The notes: generated by a model not told the origin, from the sequence alone. Positions 1-8,058 are shown, numbered from the stretch's first letter. The stretch is DNA of 23,554 nucleotides from DATKXO01 sp035528995 (GCA_035528995.1 DATKXO010000380.1:1-23554), one strand, 5' to 3'. Numbers and translations: made by a program.

Positions 1-1920
1 GTCGAGTTCCTCCAGCCATTCCAACGCCCCGGGTGTGGCCTTCCATCCCTCTTCCATCTCGGTGGCGACGTGCACCGCCTCATCCTCGTTGCCCAACCCC
101 ATCAGTTCCGGCAAGGACCAGGGAAGCTCCCGTCGTCCCAGAAGGAAGGACGGTACGTGCGGGTTGCCGTTGATGGCCTGCTTGACCTGCTTGCGGGCCA
201 ACGGCGTGTTGCCCTCGCGGCGAAACGTCGATAGGGCGCGTAGATACAACCACTGGGCGCTGTCTTCCTCATACCGGTCGAGGAGCCTGCTCAGTTCCCT
301 GTCCTTGCCGAGCTCGAGCAGGCAGGCCGCCAGAACGTACCGTATGCCCTGGTTGTCGTCTGGGTTGAGCCGCAGCAGGTCGCGGTAGTGTTTCACCGCC
401 TCCTCTTGGTGTCCGCTTGCCCACAGCCCTCTGGCCAGCCCCTCCCGAGCACGCATGTAGGGTCGGGTCTCCAGGATGCCCCAGAACTGTCCGGCTTCCT
501 CCCTGAAGGTCGCTCTCCCGAGCGACCGCTCGCCGGCCTCCACGCCCTGGCGGTACAGTGTGCAGGCCTCATCCAGATCACTTACCTCCTCTGCCAGTAG
601 CACGTAGGCGTCGGCGCAATCCGCACAAATCTCCAACGCCTGCCGGGCGAGCTTCCGCCGCCGACGGCCCCTCGCCTCCCATGCCTGGTACATGAGTTCC
701 TGGGCTTGTTCGAGAGCTGTCTCCGGCTTGCCGCGAGGCACTCGACCGTCCTTGATCTGCGACGCCAGGAACGCGTTGGCTTCCTCGGTCGAGCCGAACT
801 CCTGCTTCGCCAGCAGACGCTGAAGGTCGACCATGTCGCGTTCCATCGTCCGACGCAGGTCCTGAGGTCGTAGTTCCTGTTCCTCCCACCTTCCGGCAGC
901 GTCCGTCGCGTCTGCCAGTTCGCTCACCAGTGCCAGCCGATACTCGACCGGTCCGTCCAGTGTCGAGACGGTGACGGACCACCGCCCGGCGTCGAGCTGA
1001 TCGCCCGTGTTGTCGGCCAGTGCCCGCAGCAAGCCTTCCAGGAACGCCAACTGCTTGGCGTTCGGGCGGCGGATTTCAGTTCGAGGGCTGAAACGCGCCG
1101 CAAACGGATAGGCCTCTTCGTTCGCCACGGGCAGTCCATGGTCCTTCCAGAGGTCGGCGTCGGGAGACGGGAGTTCCATGATCGGGCCGAAGGTCAGCGA
1201 CCAGACGACGTGCCTCGCCAAATACCGGCTGGGGTCGCTGGCAGTCAACATGTTGTCGAACTGTTTGAGATTCTTGAAAAAGCCCAGGCCGATGGTCTGT
1301 CCCGCCGAGCCCAGCACCGAGGCGTAGGTCATTTCGACCGGCGGCTTCGGGCGCTCCACAACGATGAGGTCCTGGTCGGTGAGCTCGTCCCAGGGGCGGG
1401 CTTTGTAAAACCGGGCCGCGGCCTCCGCGAAGGCCCGTACCTGCTCCACCGTCACGCCCTTACCGCCCAGCAAGGAAGGCGGTTCAGGGCGGTCGACGAA
1501 TTCCTCGCCCATCCGGTCGAGAGCATCCTGAAGCGCGACCAGATCCGGAGCCCATCGGCAGACCACGCCGGTCCCCGCCAGGCGGTCTTCGAGGTACGCC
1601 GCCAGGTCGGCATCGTTGACCTCCACCGCCGCCGGACGACCGCTGCCGCCCTCACCGGACAAGGCAAACGCCACGAGCGAATCCAGCGCCTGAGGAAGGG
1701 GTTCTCCGTCGGGCTCGATCATCCGCGGCTTTGATGCCCGGCCGGTCGATTCGCTTACCCAGAGAGCTATCAAGGGCCGGTACGGCTGGTCGTCGTTTCC
1801 TTCGGACAGCCCCGGCATTCGGAACAGCCCTCCCTGCCAGGCGACGCCAGGTGTCTGAGGGAGTCGTTTGAACCGCTCGATGTTGAATCTGGCCACAATC
1901 GGTTCTGGCGGCGAGTCCAT
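1..1920 (-). CDS. TPR-repeat protein, ST7-like (3' end outside the window)
   Basis: Translating the minus strand gives one uninterrupted frame of 640 codons from an ATG at 1920 to the left edge, with no stop, so the C-terminus is missing. GGAGG lies about 10 bases before the ATG and an in-frame TAG lies further upstream, which fixes the start. The first ~420 residues are not a family I can name with confidence. Around residues 479-493 is the motif FWGILETRPYMRARE, then TPR-like helices (AVKHYRDLLRLNPDD), then GNPHVPSFLLGRRELP and a stretch ending KATPGALEWLEEL. This order is what I recall from bacterial TPR proteins related to the ST7 family. There is no signal peptide or membrane segment, so it is probably a cytoplasmic protein-binding scaffold. 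The function is unknown. The zinc-finger gene lies upstream on the same strand, 258 bases away, with nothing convincing between them. Confidence 0.85.
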   Translation of the reverse strand, partial: MDSPPEPIVARFNIERFKRLPQTPGVAWQGGLFRMPGLSEGNDDQPYRPLIALWVSESTGRASKPRMIEPDGEPLPQALDSLVAFALSGEGGSGRPAAVEVNDADLAAYLEDRLAGTGVVCRWAPDLVALQDALDRMGEEFVDRPEPPSLLGGKGVTVEQVRAFAEAAARFYKARPWDELTDQDLIVVERPKPPVEMTYASVLGSAGQTIGLGFFKNLKQFDNMLTASDPSRYLARHVVWSLTFGPIMELPSPDADLWKDHGLPVANEEAYPFAARFSPRTEIRRPNAKQLAFLEGLLRALADNTGDQLDAGRWSVTVSTLDGPVEYRLALVSELADATDAAGRWEEQELRPQDLRRTMERDMVDLQRLLAKQEFGSTEEANAFLASQIKDGRVPRGKPETALEQAQELMYQAWEARGRRRRKLARQALEICADCADAYVLLAEEVSDLDEACTLYRQGVEAGERSLGRATFREEAGQFWGILETRPYMRAREGLARGLWASGHQEEAVKHYRDLLRLNPDDNQGIRYVLAACLLELGKDRELSRLLDRYEEDSAQWLYLRALSTFRREGNTPLARKQVKQAINGNPHVPSFLLGRRELPWSLPELMGLGNEDEAVHVATEMEEGWKATPGALEWLEELD

Positions 1921-2178
1921 CTTGTCCTGCCTCCCACCCGCGCCGCGGGCAGTCGGGTTGTCCCCAGACCTCCGGGGGCCGCGCCCTTACATCGTCTACC
2001 CAGCGGTTGTCGATGGCACAACCGCAGTCTCTTGACCGTTGACCCAGATCACAACGCGCCGGAGGCGCACTGCAACCAGCGTCCCCGGCGACGCGCATGG
2101 CACGAAGAAGTGCGGTCCGCCCAGTGGGGAAGACCGCCTTCATCTCGTCGAGGTCGCAGGCCGCCGCCGGTCTTCGCG

Positions 2179-2721
2179 CTAGGCCTGGTAGAGCCCCCGT
2201 CTTACCTTCTTGACGCCCGGCATCTTGGCGAGGGTGTTGGCCACCATGTTCGGCAAGCTCTTCGCCGACGTCTTGTAGCCCGCCGTTTTGACCCCTTGCA
2301 CGACCTCGGCAGGAGTCATAGGCCGCTTCTTCCGGCGAAGCACCCGCCCGACGAAGTCGGTCAGCGAGCCCGTGCGGACGCCCTTGCTGCCTCCGCCCTT
2401 GCGGCTCCGACGAGCCGGTGGGGCCGCTCCCGTCCCGGACATCGCCTGGATCGCCTGGTCGACCGCCGCGATCTCGGTCTCCAATGCCGCTTGCTGGGCT
2501 GACAGTCCCGTCTGGTGCGACTGCAGTTGGCGGAGCAGGGCACCGGTACCGCCTGCCGGCGTCCGCCCCGCGGGCCCCGGGGTCTTCCTCCCCCCGGCTT
2601 TCGTCCGGGCGGTCTTTCTGCCGGACTGAGCCGCATGAATCGTGCTGAGATGCCGTCCCAGATGGGCGGCCATCGAGAACGCGCGGCCACACTTGGGACA
2701 CTTGATTCCACGTTTCGCCAT
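2179..2721 (-). CDS. C2H2 zinc-finger / winged-helix protein
   Basis: This encodes a 180-residue protein. The start at 2721 follows AGGGAG about 8 bases upstream; the same frame stays open further upstream, but that stretch is antisense to the next gene. Residues 8-29 form a textbook C2H2 finger: C8-x2-C11-x12-H24-x4-H29, with F15 and L21 at the hydrophobic positions. A basic Gly/Pro-rich linker follows, then a coiled-coil-like segment (about 65-105). The last ~60 residues (from SLTDFVGRVLRRKKRPMTPA to GVKKVRRGLYQA) look like a winged helix of the HARE-HTH type. C2H2 fingers are uncommon in most bacteria but occur in planctomycetes. The likely role is sequence-specific DNA binding or chromatin-like regulation, inferred from domains only. 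It is divergent from the gene at 2935, with a 213-bp shared upstream region. Confidence 0.85.
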   Translation of the reverse strand: MAKRGIKCPKCGRAFSMAAHLGRHLSTIHAAQSGRKTARTKAGGRKTPGPAGRTPAGGTGALLRQLQSHQTGLSAQQAALETEIAAVDQAIQAMSGTGAAPPARRSRKGGGSKGVRTGSLTDFVGRVLRRKKRPMTPAEVVQGVKTAGYKTSAKSLPNMVANTLAKMPGVKKVRRGLYQA

Positions 2722-2934
2722 GATCGTATCTCCCTGTAATAGGTTCCCTGGTGTCGATACCCTATGCTGCATGGCTGCCGGCCGCAAGGGTTTATTTGGC
2801 CCAGAGCGTCTGGCAGGCTGCCTGCAGTCGAGAACCGTTGCCAGGTGTGCAGTGCATTGAGCTCGCTCGTCCGGGACGCTAGGCTGCACTGCTCCGATCG
2901 GAAACGTCGCCCTACCAACGTAGGAGTCCCGAGA

Positions 2935-5055
2935 ATGAGAAACGCGAATACCAGCCCTGGTCGGTGCCCTTTCCTGGTCGCGGCACTGACTGCCTGCGTC
3001 TGCGTCCCGCTCGCATTCGCCGAGCCTCCCGGTTTCCTGCAGAAACCATCCCCCAATGCCGTCCGCGTCATGTGCTACAACGTCAACTGGGATGCCATCT
3101 TCCCCGATGACGACCCCAAAAACCACCAGTGGCGATCCCACGACCGGAGCGCCGAGTTCCTCCGGGTCGTCCGAGCCGTCCAGCCGGACGTGCTCTGCAT
3201 CCAGGAGATCAGGGCCGGCCGCGATCCGCAAGACGTCGGCAGCATCCTGGATACCGCGTTGCCGCTGGGCGACCATCGCAAGTGGCAGGTCCACCAGGGC
3301 GAGGACAACGTCATCGCCTCCCGATACCCGATGGCCGAGCTCGCCACCGACACCGTCCCCTCGACCAACCGCGGCCACGCCATGGCCCTGGTCGACCTGC
3401 CCGACGCCGCCTACCCTGTTGACCTCTACCTCATCAACGCCCATTTCAAGGCCGCCGGCGGCGAACGCAACATCCAACGGCGGCAGCAGCACGCCGACGC
3501 CATCGTGCATTGGATCGGCGACGTCAAGACGATTGGCGGCCGGATCGACGTCCCCTCCGGCACCCCGGTCATGATCATGGGCGACCTCAACGTCTACGAC
3601 ACCGACCCGCACCACCACCTGACAACGCTGCTCACCGGCGACATCTCTGACGAGACCACTTACGGTCCGGATATCGCTCCCGATTGGGATGGAACGGACC
3701 TTACCGACGCATTGCCGCTCCACAACGGCGTCGGACCGGAGCGATACACCTGGCGGAACGACGCCGGCCAGTTCAAGCCCGGTCCGCTGGACCGGATCAT
3801 CTACACGGACAGCGTCCTGTCCGTCGCAAACGCGTTTGTCCTCAACACCGCCGCAATGTCCGCCGAGGACCTGCAGGCGGCCGGTCTGCAATCATCCGAC
3901 GTCTTGCTCGACCCGTCATCCGGCAACTATGACCATCTCCCGCTCGTGGTCGACTTCGTGGTCCCAACCACCCCGGCCGGTGATAAGCCCGCCCGCGAGA
4001 TCGGCCTCGACGCATCGGCCGTCGAACGGTTCGCCAAGCTCGCCCTGGATTGCCTCCATCGCGAGTACCCCAACAAGATTGCCCACGTCCTCAACTCGGA
4101 TGGCGATGTTCGCCCGCCGCGAGAGCTCACGCCGGTCTTCTGCGGCTGCTACGACTGGCACTCGGCCGTCCACGGGCACTGGCTGCTCGTGCGTCTCTGC
4201 CGCACCCACCCCGACGCGCCCTTCGTGGGACCAGCCCGGCAGGCACTCGCCGCCGGTTTCACCGCTGAGAAAGTGGCGGCGGAAGTGACCTATCTGCAGG
4301 CCCAGGGACGCAACACGTTCGAGCGTCCCTACGGCCTGGCTTGGTTCCTGCAGCTCTCCGCCGAGCTTCACGAATGGGACGATCCCCAGGCCGGACAGTG
4401 GTCATCCACACTGGAGCCGCTGGAAAAGCTGGCCGCCGATCGGCTCCGCGAATGGCTGCCCAAGCTCTCCCACCCCATTCGGACCGGCGAGCACAGTCAG
4501 ACGGCCTTCGCCCTGGGCCTGGTCCTCGACTGGGCCAGAAGCCGAGGCGACGCTCAGACGGAGCAACTCGTCGTTAATCGGGCACGGGTTTATTACTTGA
4601 ACGATCGCGGCGCCAGCCTGTCCTTCGAACCCGACGGGCAGGCGTTCCTCTCGCCGATTCTGGCGGAGGCCGACCTGATGCGGCGGATTCTCCCGCCCGC
4701 CGAGTACGCCGCCTGGCTTGGCGCCTTCCTGCCCGAACTGCGCCTGGACGGCTCGGCCGACTGGCTCCAGCCCGCAGTCGTCACCGACAGAACCGATGGC
4801 AAGCTGGTTCACCTCGACGGGCTCAACCTCTCCAGGGCATGGATGCTGGAAGGGATGGCGGCCGGCCTCCCACCGGATGACCCGCGCAGAGCCGGCCTGC
4901 TCGCCGCGACCCGCCTGCACCGCAACGCCGGGCTACAGGCCGTGACCGAGGAGCACTACGAGAGTGGACATTGGCTGGGCAGCTTCGCCGTCTACCTGGT
5001 CACCCAGCGCGGCCTGCACGATCCGGGTTCGACGCATGCCAGCCCGCCGGGCTGA
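2935..5055 (+). CDS. Secreted EEP-family phosphoesterase fused to DUF2891 domain
   Basis: This encodes 706 residues. The ATG at 2935 has TAGGAG 8 bases upstream and opens a signal peptide (residues 1-29, ending PLAFA); the frame is open further upstream but without a signal. Residues ~43-343 are an endonuclease/exonuclease/phosphatase fold with its metal and catalytic motifs: CYNVN (N49), CIQE (E91), NAHF (H170), MGDLN (D217, N219), LDRI (D286) and DHLPL (D333, H334). Residues ~364-700 match DUF2891 (GCYDWHSAVHGHWLLVRL near 404-421; a second core around GEHSQTAFALGLVLDWA). EEP enzymes cleave phosphodiesters in nucleic acids, lipids or inositol phosphates; the DUF2891 fold suggests an alpha/alpha-barrel, but its reaction is unknown. 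The protein is likely periplasmic or exported. The substrate cannot be told from sequence. A hairpin terminator lies 26 bases after the stop. Confidence 0.92.
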   Translation: MRNANTSPGRCPFLVAALTACVCVPLAFAEPPGFLQKPSPNAVRVMCYNVNWDAIFPDDDPKNHQWRSHDRSAEFLRVVRAVQPDVLCIQEIRAGRDPQDVGSILDTALPLGDHRKWQVHQGEDNVIASRYPMAELATDTVPSTNRGHAMALVDLPDAAYPVDLYLINAHFKAAGGERNIQRRQQHADAIVHWIGDVKTIGGRIDVPSGTPVMIMGDLNVYDTDPHHHLTTLLTGDISDETTYGPDIAPDWDGTDLTDALPLHNGVGPERYTWRNDAGQFKPGPLDRIIYTDSVLSVANAFVLNTAAMSAEDLQAAGLQSSDVLLDPSSGNYDHLPLVVDFVVPTTPAGDKPAREIGLDASAVERFAKLALDCLHREYPNKIAHVLNSDGDVRPPRELTPVFCGCYDWHSAVHGHWLLVRLCRTHPDAPFVGPARQALAAGFTAEKVAAEVTYLQAQGRNTFERPYGLAWFLQLSAELHEWDDPQAGQWSSTLEPLEKLAADRLREWLPKLSHPIRTGEHSQTAFALGLVLDWARSRGDAQTEQLVVNRARVYYLNDRGASLSFEPDGQAFLSPILAEADLMRRILPPAEYAAWLGAFLPELRLDGSADWLQPAVVTDRTDGKLVHLDGLNLSRAWMLEGMAAGLPPDDPRRAGLLAATRLHRNAGLQAVTEEHYESGHWLGSFAVYLVTQRGLHDPGSTHASPPG

Positions 5056-5081
5056 TCGCCCCACGCCGGGCGCGCAAAACA

Positions 5082-5107
5082 GGCCCCGGCGCGTTCGTGC
5101 CGGGGCC
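5082..5107. terminator. Hairpin terminator, probably bidirectional (copy A)
   Basis: A perfect 9-bp stem GGCCCCGGC/GCCGGGGCC with an 8-base loop. On the plus strand TTCTT follows, downstream of the EEP-DUF2891 gene; on the minus strand TGTTTTG follows, downstream of the tRNA-like relic and the beta-helix gene. A copy with an identical stem lies at 7451-7476. Confidence 0.75.
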
Positions 5108-5125
5108 TTCTTGGTACTCGTCAAA

Positions 5126-5200
5126 AGCGGGTGGTCGGACTTGAGCCGACTGTCTTCCTGATAATCGGCGCTCTCCACCAGGTAAAGAGGGATCACCAGG
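5126..5200 (-). pseudogene. Decayed tRNA-like relic
   Basis: On the minus strand the 3' part resembles the tRNA-Gly at 15327-15398: a T-arm with stem GTCGG/CCGAC (loop CTCAAGT, so C replaces the usual T54) and a 3' acceptor strand CACCCGCT. It is followed by the same spacer and terminator as copy B at 7441-7500. A D-arm-like CTCT/AGAG pairing remains, but the 5' acceptor strand pairs at only about 5 of 7 positions and no proper anticodon stem forms. I read it as a dead tRNA or an old attachment-site scar; a functional tRNA is unlikely. Confidence 0.5.
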
Positions 5201-5284
5201 CCTGCCCTGTAATCTGGAAGTGCCGGACCGGCTACTTTCCAGAGTCGGCCCCCAAGTCCCTCCGGTCTCGTACACGCGAACCGA

Positions 5285-6928
5285 TCAGTCAATCCCGAAC
5301 ACCATCTGGAACCCGGCGACGTCCTTCAGGTCCACGTCGGCGTCGTACTCGAAGTCGAACGCCTCGCAGCCCGGATCGTAGGGCCCGCCTCCCGGCCCGG
5401 TCACGCAGCGATCCCAGTAGTAGAAGTCATCCAGGTCCACGCCGAGATCGCAGTCGTAGTCGCCGATCCCGAACTCGTACGCCCCCATATCGAGCCGCCC
5501 GCAGAGCACGCGGGAATGCCCGTCCAGATCAGTCTTCTCCGGACCGGGCAAAAACGCCGGATCGCCCGTGTTGATGCACGGCGACGCGGGCTGCAGGCGG
5601 AGGTTGTCATCCTCGGTCCCGTAGATTCCGTCCGGCCCGTCGGCGTCCACAAACCGCGGGTACACCCGGATATTGCCCGTGCCCGTCCCCGACAAGTAGT
5701 GATCCACGTCAGAGTAGTTCATCGTGACGCTGGTGTACGGCCCGAAGGATAGCTCACCACCGCCGTTGTCCCACACAATACAGTTGTTCACCCCGACGTG
5801 ACTATCGTCGCCATACACGGAGATTGCTCCGCCGTGGACGGCGGTGTTGCCGTTGAACGTGCAACGGGCGAAACCTTGATACGAAGAAAAACCCGGATCC
5901 CGATATGCGCCGCCGTCCCCGCTGGCCTTGTTCCCGCCGAATACGCAGTTCGTGAAACCGGCGTACCCACCAACCCCGGCATTGCTGTACACGGCGCCGC
6001 CGTCGCCGCCCGCCGAGTTCTTGCGCAGTACGCAGTCGGTCACGTACGCGTTGGTGTCCTGGCTCAAGTGTAACGCGCCGCCGTCACTGACCGCCGTGTT
6101 CTCGCTCAACGTGCATTCCTGCATCTTCAGTAAAATCTCACCGGACGCATGGCCGCCCCCGCCCTCACTGCCGGCCGAGTTCCCGCTGACTGTGCACCGA
6201 AGGAACGTCGGGCCAAGAAAATAATAGCCGGAGGCGGCCGCAAACCCGCCGCCACTGGTGCCCGACAAGTTTCCGCTGAGCGTGCATCCCGTCAGTGACG
6301 CTGCGCTCCGATAGAAATACATCCCGCCGCCCGTGCCGCCCCGGTTGGCACGAATGGTGCAATCCACCAGCGTCGGATCGCTGGACAGGCTTGCGCTCAC
6401 ACCGCTGAGAGAGACACCACCGCCCGGACCCCCGTTGCCACCGGTGATGGTCACGCCGTCCAGGACGGCCGTCGCATCAAGCACCCCGCCGGTCACGACG
6501 TGGTAGCTGTTCTCGCCGTCGTTGGCGAAGTCCGGTCCGTCGTCGCCGGCCAGGTCGCCGCTGAGGATCGTCTCCTGCGCCTTGATGTCCCTTGCGTCGG
6601 GGTCCCGCGCTCCGAGCCCGGCGTAGCCGCCCTTCAGCTTGACACCACTGATCAGCCCGAAGTTGGCCGCGCGGTCCCCGGGCGTGACCTGCCCGCCCTC
6701 GTCCACGTCCGGCGTGTAGGTTCCCTGGGCCACGCGGATGTCGGTGATGGTGCCGTTGGCGCCGGCCTCCCACAGGGCGTCCTGCAGGCACTTGTACGCC
6801 GTCGCCCAGGCCAGCCCGTCACCGCCAGTCGCCGCGTCGTCGTCCACGTAGCGAATGACCTGGGCCTGGGCCAATGGAAGACAAGCCGATGTGAAAATGA
6901 GTATTGTAAGCGAACATCGAGCAAACAT
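5285..6928 (-). CDS. Secreted right-handed beta-helix protein with dockerin-like tail
   Basis: This encodes 547 residues. The start at 6928 has AAGGAG 8 bases upstream and gives a clear signal peptide (MFARCSLTILIF...AQA, ~22 residues); a start 15 codons upstream would spoil it. After VIRYVDDDA the body consists of many short repeats of the type CT(I/L)SGN(T/S)A with GG(G/A) turns, typical of pectate-lyase-like or polymorphic outer-membrane-type beta helices. The segment LRLQPASPCINTGDP followed by DMGAYEFG is the hallmark of choice-of-anchor Q type planctomycete proteins. The last ~55 residues hold two Asp-rich loops (DCDLGVDLDDF and DYDADVDLKDV region) like a dockerin/EF-hand pair. It is likely exported or surface-attached with a calcium-binding tail. 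Substrate and enzymatic activity are unknown. The neighbouring relic and hairpin terminate it. Confidence 0.88.
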   Translation of the reverse strand: MFARCSLTILIFTSACLPLAQAQVIRYVDDDAATGGDGLAWATAYKCLQDALWEAGANGTITDIRVAQGTYTPDVDEGGQVTPGDRAANFGLISGVKLKGGYAGLGARDPDARDIKAQETILSGDLAGDDGPDFANDGENSYHVVTGGVLDATAVLDGVTITGGNGGPGGGVSLSGVSASLSSDPTLVDCTIRANRGGTGGGMYFYRSAASLTGCTLSGNLSGTSGGGFAAASGYYFLGPTFLRCTVSGNSAGSEGGGGHASGEILLKMQECTLSENTAVSDGGALHLSQDTNAYVTDCVLRKNSAGGDGGAVYSNAGVGGYAGFTNCVFGGNKASGDGGAYRDPGFSSYQGFARCTFNGNTAVHGGAISVYGDDSHVGVNNCIVWDNGGGELSFGPYTSVTMNYSDVDHYLSGTGTGNIRVYPRFVDADGPDGIYGTEDDNLRLQPASPCINTGDPAFLPGPEKTDLDGHSRVLCGRLDMGAYEFGIGDYDCDLGVDLDDFYYWDRCVTGPGGGPYDPGCEAFDFEYDADVDLKDVAGFQMVFGID

Positions 6929-7440
6929 GGTTGCTCTCCTTGAGTGAAATGGGACGTGATTAAGAAGCGCCATTCATCATACGCGCTTGGCATCCCGGCA
7001 GACAAGCAAAAACTCGCCTTCTTCCTCTCGCGCCGTATCATCAAGTCGTGAGCCAGGAGAATCCTCGTGACGGCCTGTGGCACTTATCGAATTCCAGCCC
7101 TCCGCCACCTCGGGGCACGACTCGCCCTGCCGCAAACCGGCGGTTTAGCGCAAACCGCCGGGGCAACAGCCCAAAGAGCACTCCGATTGGAGTCCCGATG
7201 TACTCTGCACGCCATTGGTGCACCGTCAGTAGACGTCGACTGTATTGGCACCCATAGTGATGTGGCGGGCTGTGCCGCCGTCAAGAAGAGGGGACTGTCC
7301 CGATTGTATTGACTCTTTCCGCTCGCTACGGCCCTGTCTCGCCCGACCTGGCGGCAAGCGCAGTCGTACCTGCACGTCTTCAACGGAACGATGCCCGTGC
7401 CGACCGAGCATCCTCGAGCCGAAGCAGACCGAGCGCCGGC
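6929..7440. other. Gene-poor stretch between the beta-helix gene and the old tRNA end
   Basis: No frame here has a credible start, ribosome site or recognisable family. It contains the ribosome site of the gene ending at 5285, an inverted repeat at 7137-7161, and a short dyad GGGAC-T-GTCCC at 7291-7301 of the kind seen in REP-like repeats. It may be the debris of an earlier insertion between the two terminator/tRNA-end copies (5074-5150 and 7443-7519). Confidence 0.5.
7137..7161. repeat. Perfect inverted repeat
   Basis: The arms CCGGCGGTTT and AAACCGCCGG (10 bp each) are separated by AGCGC. There is no T-run on either side, so it is not a clear terminator. It could be a leftover of a mobile repeat. 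Confidence 0.6.
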
Positions 7441-7450
7441 GCGCAAAACA

Positions 7451-7476
7451 GGCCCCGGCCTGTTCCTGCCGGGGCC
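7451..7476 (-). terminator. Original terminator of the tRNA-Gly gene (copy B)
   Basis: A 9-bp stem GGCCCCGGC/GCCGGGGCC with an 8-base loop; read on the minus strand it is followed by TGTTTTG. It lies about 16 bases beyond the displaced tRNA 3' end in attL. Before the element inserted, it would have ended the tRNA-Gly transcript; it is now 7.8 kb away from the rebuilt tRNA. Confidence 0.75.
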
Positions 7477-7492
7477 TTATTCATCCTCGTCA

Positions 7493-7540
7493 AAAGCGGG
7501 TGATCGGATTTGAACCGACGACGTTCACGTTGGCAACGTG
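7493..7540. repeat. attL core (48 bp)
   Basis: Identical over 48 bases to 15325-15372. It is the tRNA-Gly 3' part from the second base of the anticodon stem to just past the 3' end. The sequence diverges immediately on both sides (A versus C to the left, C versus A to the right). The chromosome lies to its left and the element to its right. Confidence 0.95.
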
Positions 7541-7739
7541 CCGGCACCCCACGGAACCGACGCATTCACAGACAGTTACAGACGGTAGCGCGGACGCTTG
7601 TACCGCTGCTTGTACCGGATCGCCGGATTCGGTGCAGGATGACCAGCTCGAAGCGCTGGCCGCGGCGCTGTCGGCACTGACGCCGGAGCAAAGGGCACGG
7701 CTCGCCGGGATGCTGACGACGGCCGGCCCGGGACATTGA
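7541..7739 (+). other. Detached C-terminal segment of the integrase gene
   Basis: The reading frame of the integrase across the att core (ending FTLAT) continues here in the same phase. At attR the codon after the last full core codon is TG+A, a stop; at attL it is TG+C, and the frame then runs to a TGA at 7737-7739. Joined in the circle, it would add 66 residues ending in a predicted amphipathic helix (DDQLEALAAALSALTPEQRA). In the integrated state it has no start or ribosome site of its own. Since the frame, the helix and a diverged duplicate at 8889-8957 are all kept, I think it is real coding sequence. Confidence 0.8.
7596..7616 (+). promoter_or_regulatory. Probable integrase arm-type sites, left side
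   Basis: GCTTGTACC occurs twice with a 12-base period (7596-7604 and 7608-7616), 56 bases inside attL. The same pair, same orientation and period, lies at 15154-15174 inside attR. The two places are translated in different frames (ACTAACTG here, LVPMLVP there), so the DNA rather than the protein is conserved, as expected for integrase- or excisionase-binding sites. Confidence 0.65.
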
Positions 7740-7741
7740 GC

Positions 7742-7762
7742 CGGCTGCGGAACCGGCAGCCG
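7742..7762 (+). promoter_or_regulatory. Hairpin before the small regulator gene
   Basis: A perfect 7-bp stem CGGCTGC/GCAGCCG with a 7-base loop sits between the stop of the integrase tail (7739) and the ribosome site GGGAGG of the gene at 7777. No T-run follows. In the circular form it would lie between the full integrase gene and this next gene and might tune read-through or translation. Confidence 0.4.
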
Positions 7763-7776
7763 TGGGAGGATAACCT

Positions 7777-8058
7777 ATGGCAAGGGCGAAACGAGTAGGG
7801 CGGCCCCGACGCCGTGTCGGGTGCCCGGTGCCAGTGGAAACCGTAGTGCGGTTTGACGACATGTGCAGACGCCTGGGGCTCAGGCGCGGGTGCGTGTTGG
7901 ACGCGGCGATGCGGCTTATCTGTGCTCTGCCGGCAGACGCGCGGGACCGGGTAATGAGAGGCCGCCACGGCGAAATCGCAATCGAGCTGGCGACCGAGCC
8001 GGGCCAGCGGGGCGATGACCGGGGTGCCCAGCCTGCCGGCCCGGGTCGCGGCGCTTGA
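7777..8058 (+). CDS. Small basic protein, ribbon-helix-helix-like
   Basis: This encodes 93 residues. The ATG has GGGAGG about 7 bases upstream. The N-terminus is basic (ARAKRVGRPRRR) and is followed by a strand-like PVPVETVVRFDDMCRRLG and a helix, the pattern of ribbon-helix-helix DNA-binding proteins, but I cannot assign a named family. The C-terminal ~25 residues look disordered. As the first gene inside the left end, it would follow the full-length integrase gene in the excised circle. It may be a transcriptional or copy-number regulator (inference). Confidence 0.65.
   Translation: MARAKRVGRPRRRVGCPVPVETVVRFDDMCRRLGLRRGCVLDAAMRLICALPADARDRVMRGRHGEIAIELATEPGQRGDDRGAQPAGPGRGA

Noticed and set aside
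1652..2701. Minus-strand open frame of 349 codons across the first two genes
   Set aside because: Out of frame with both real genes, has no family signal and overlaps each of them fully.
2722..3891. Upstream extension of the zinc-finger protein to 570 codons
   Set aside because: The extension is antisense to the EEP-DUF2891 gene, and a good ribosome site sits before the start at 2721.
7245..7500. Open frame leading into attL from the left
   Set aside because: There is no ribosome site, and it crosses the native terminator and the tRNA end; only the part after 7541 is meaningful, as the detached integrase tail.
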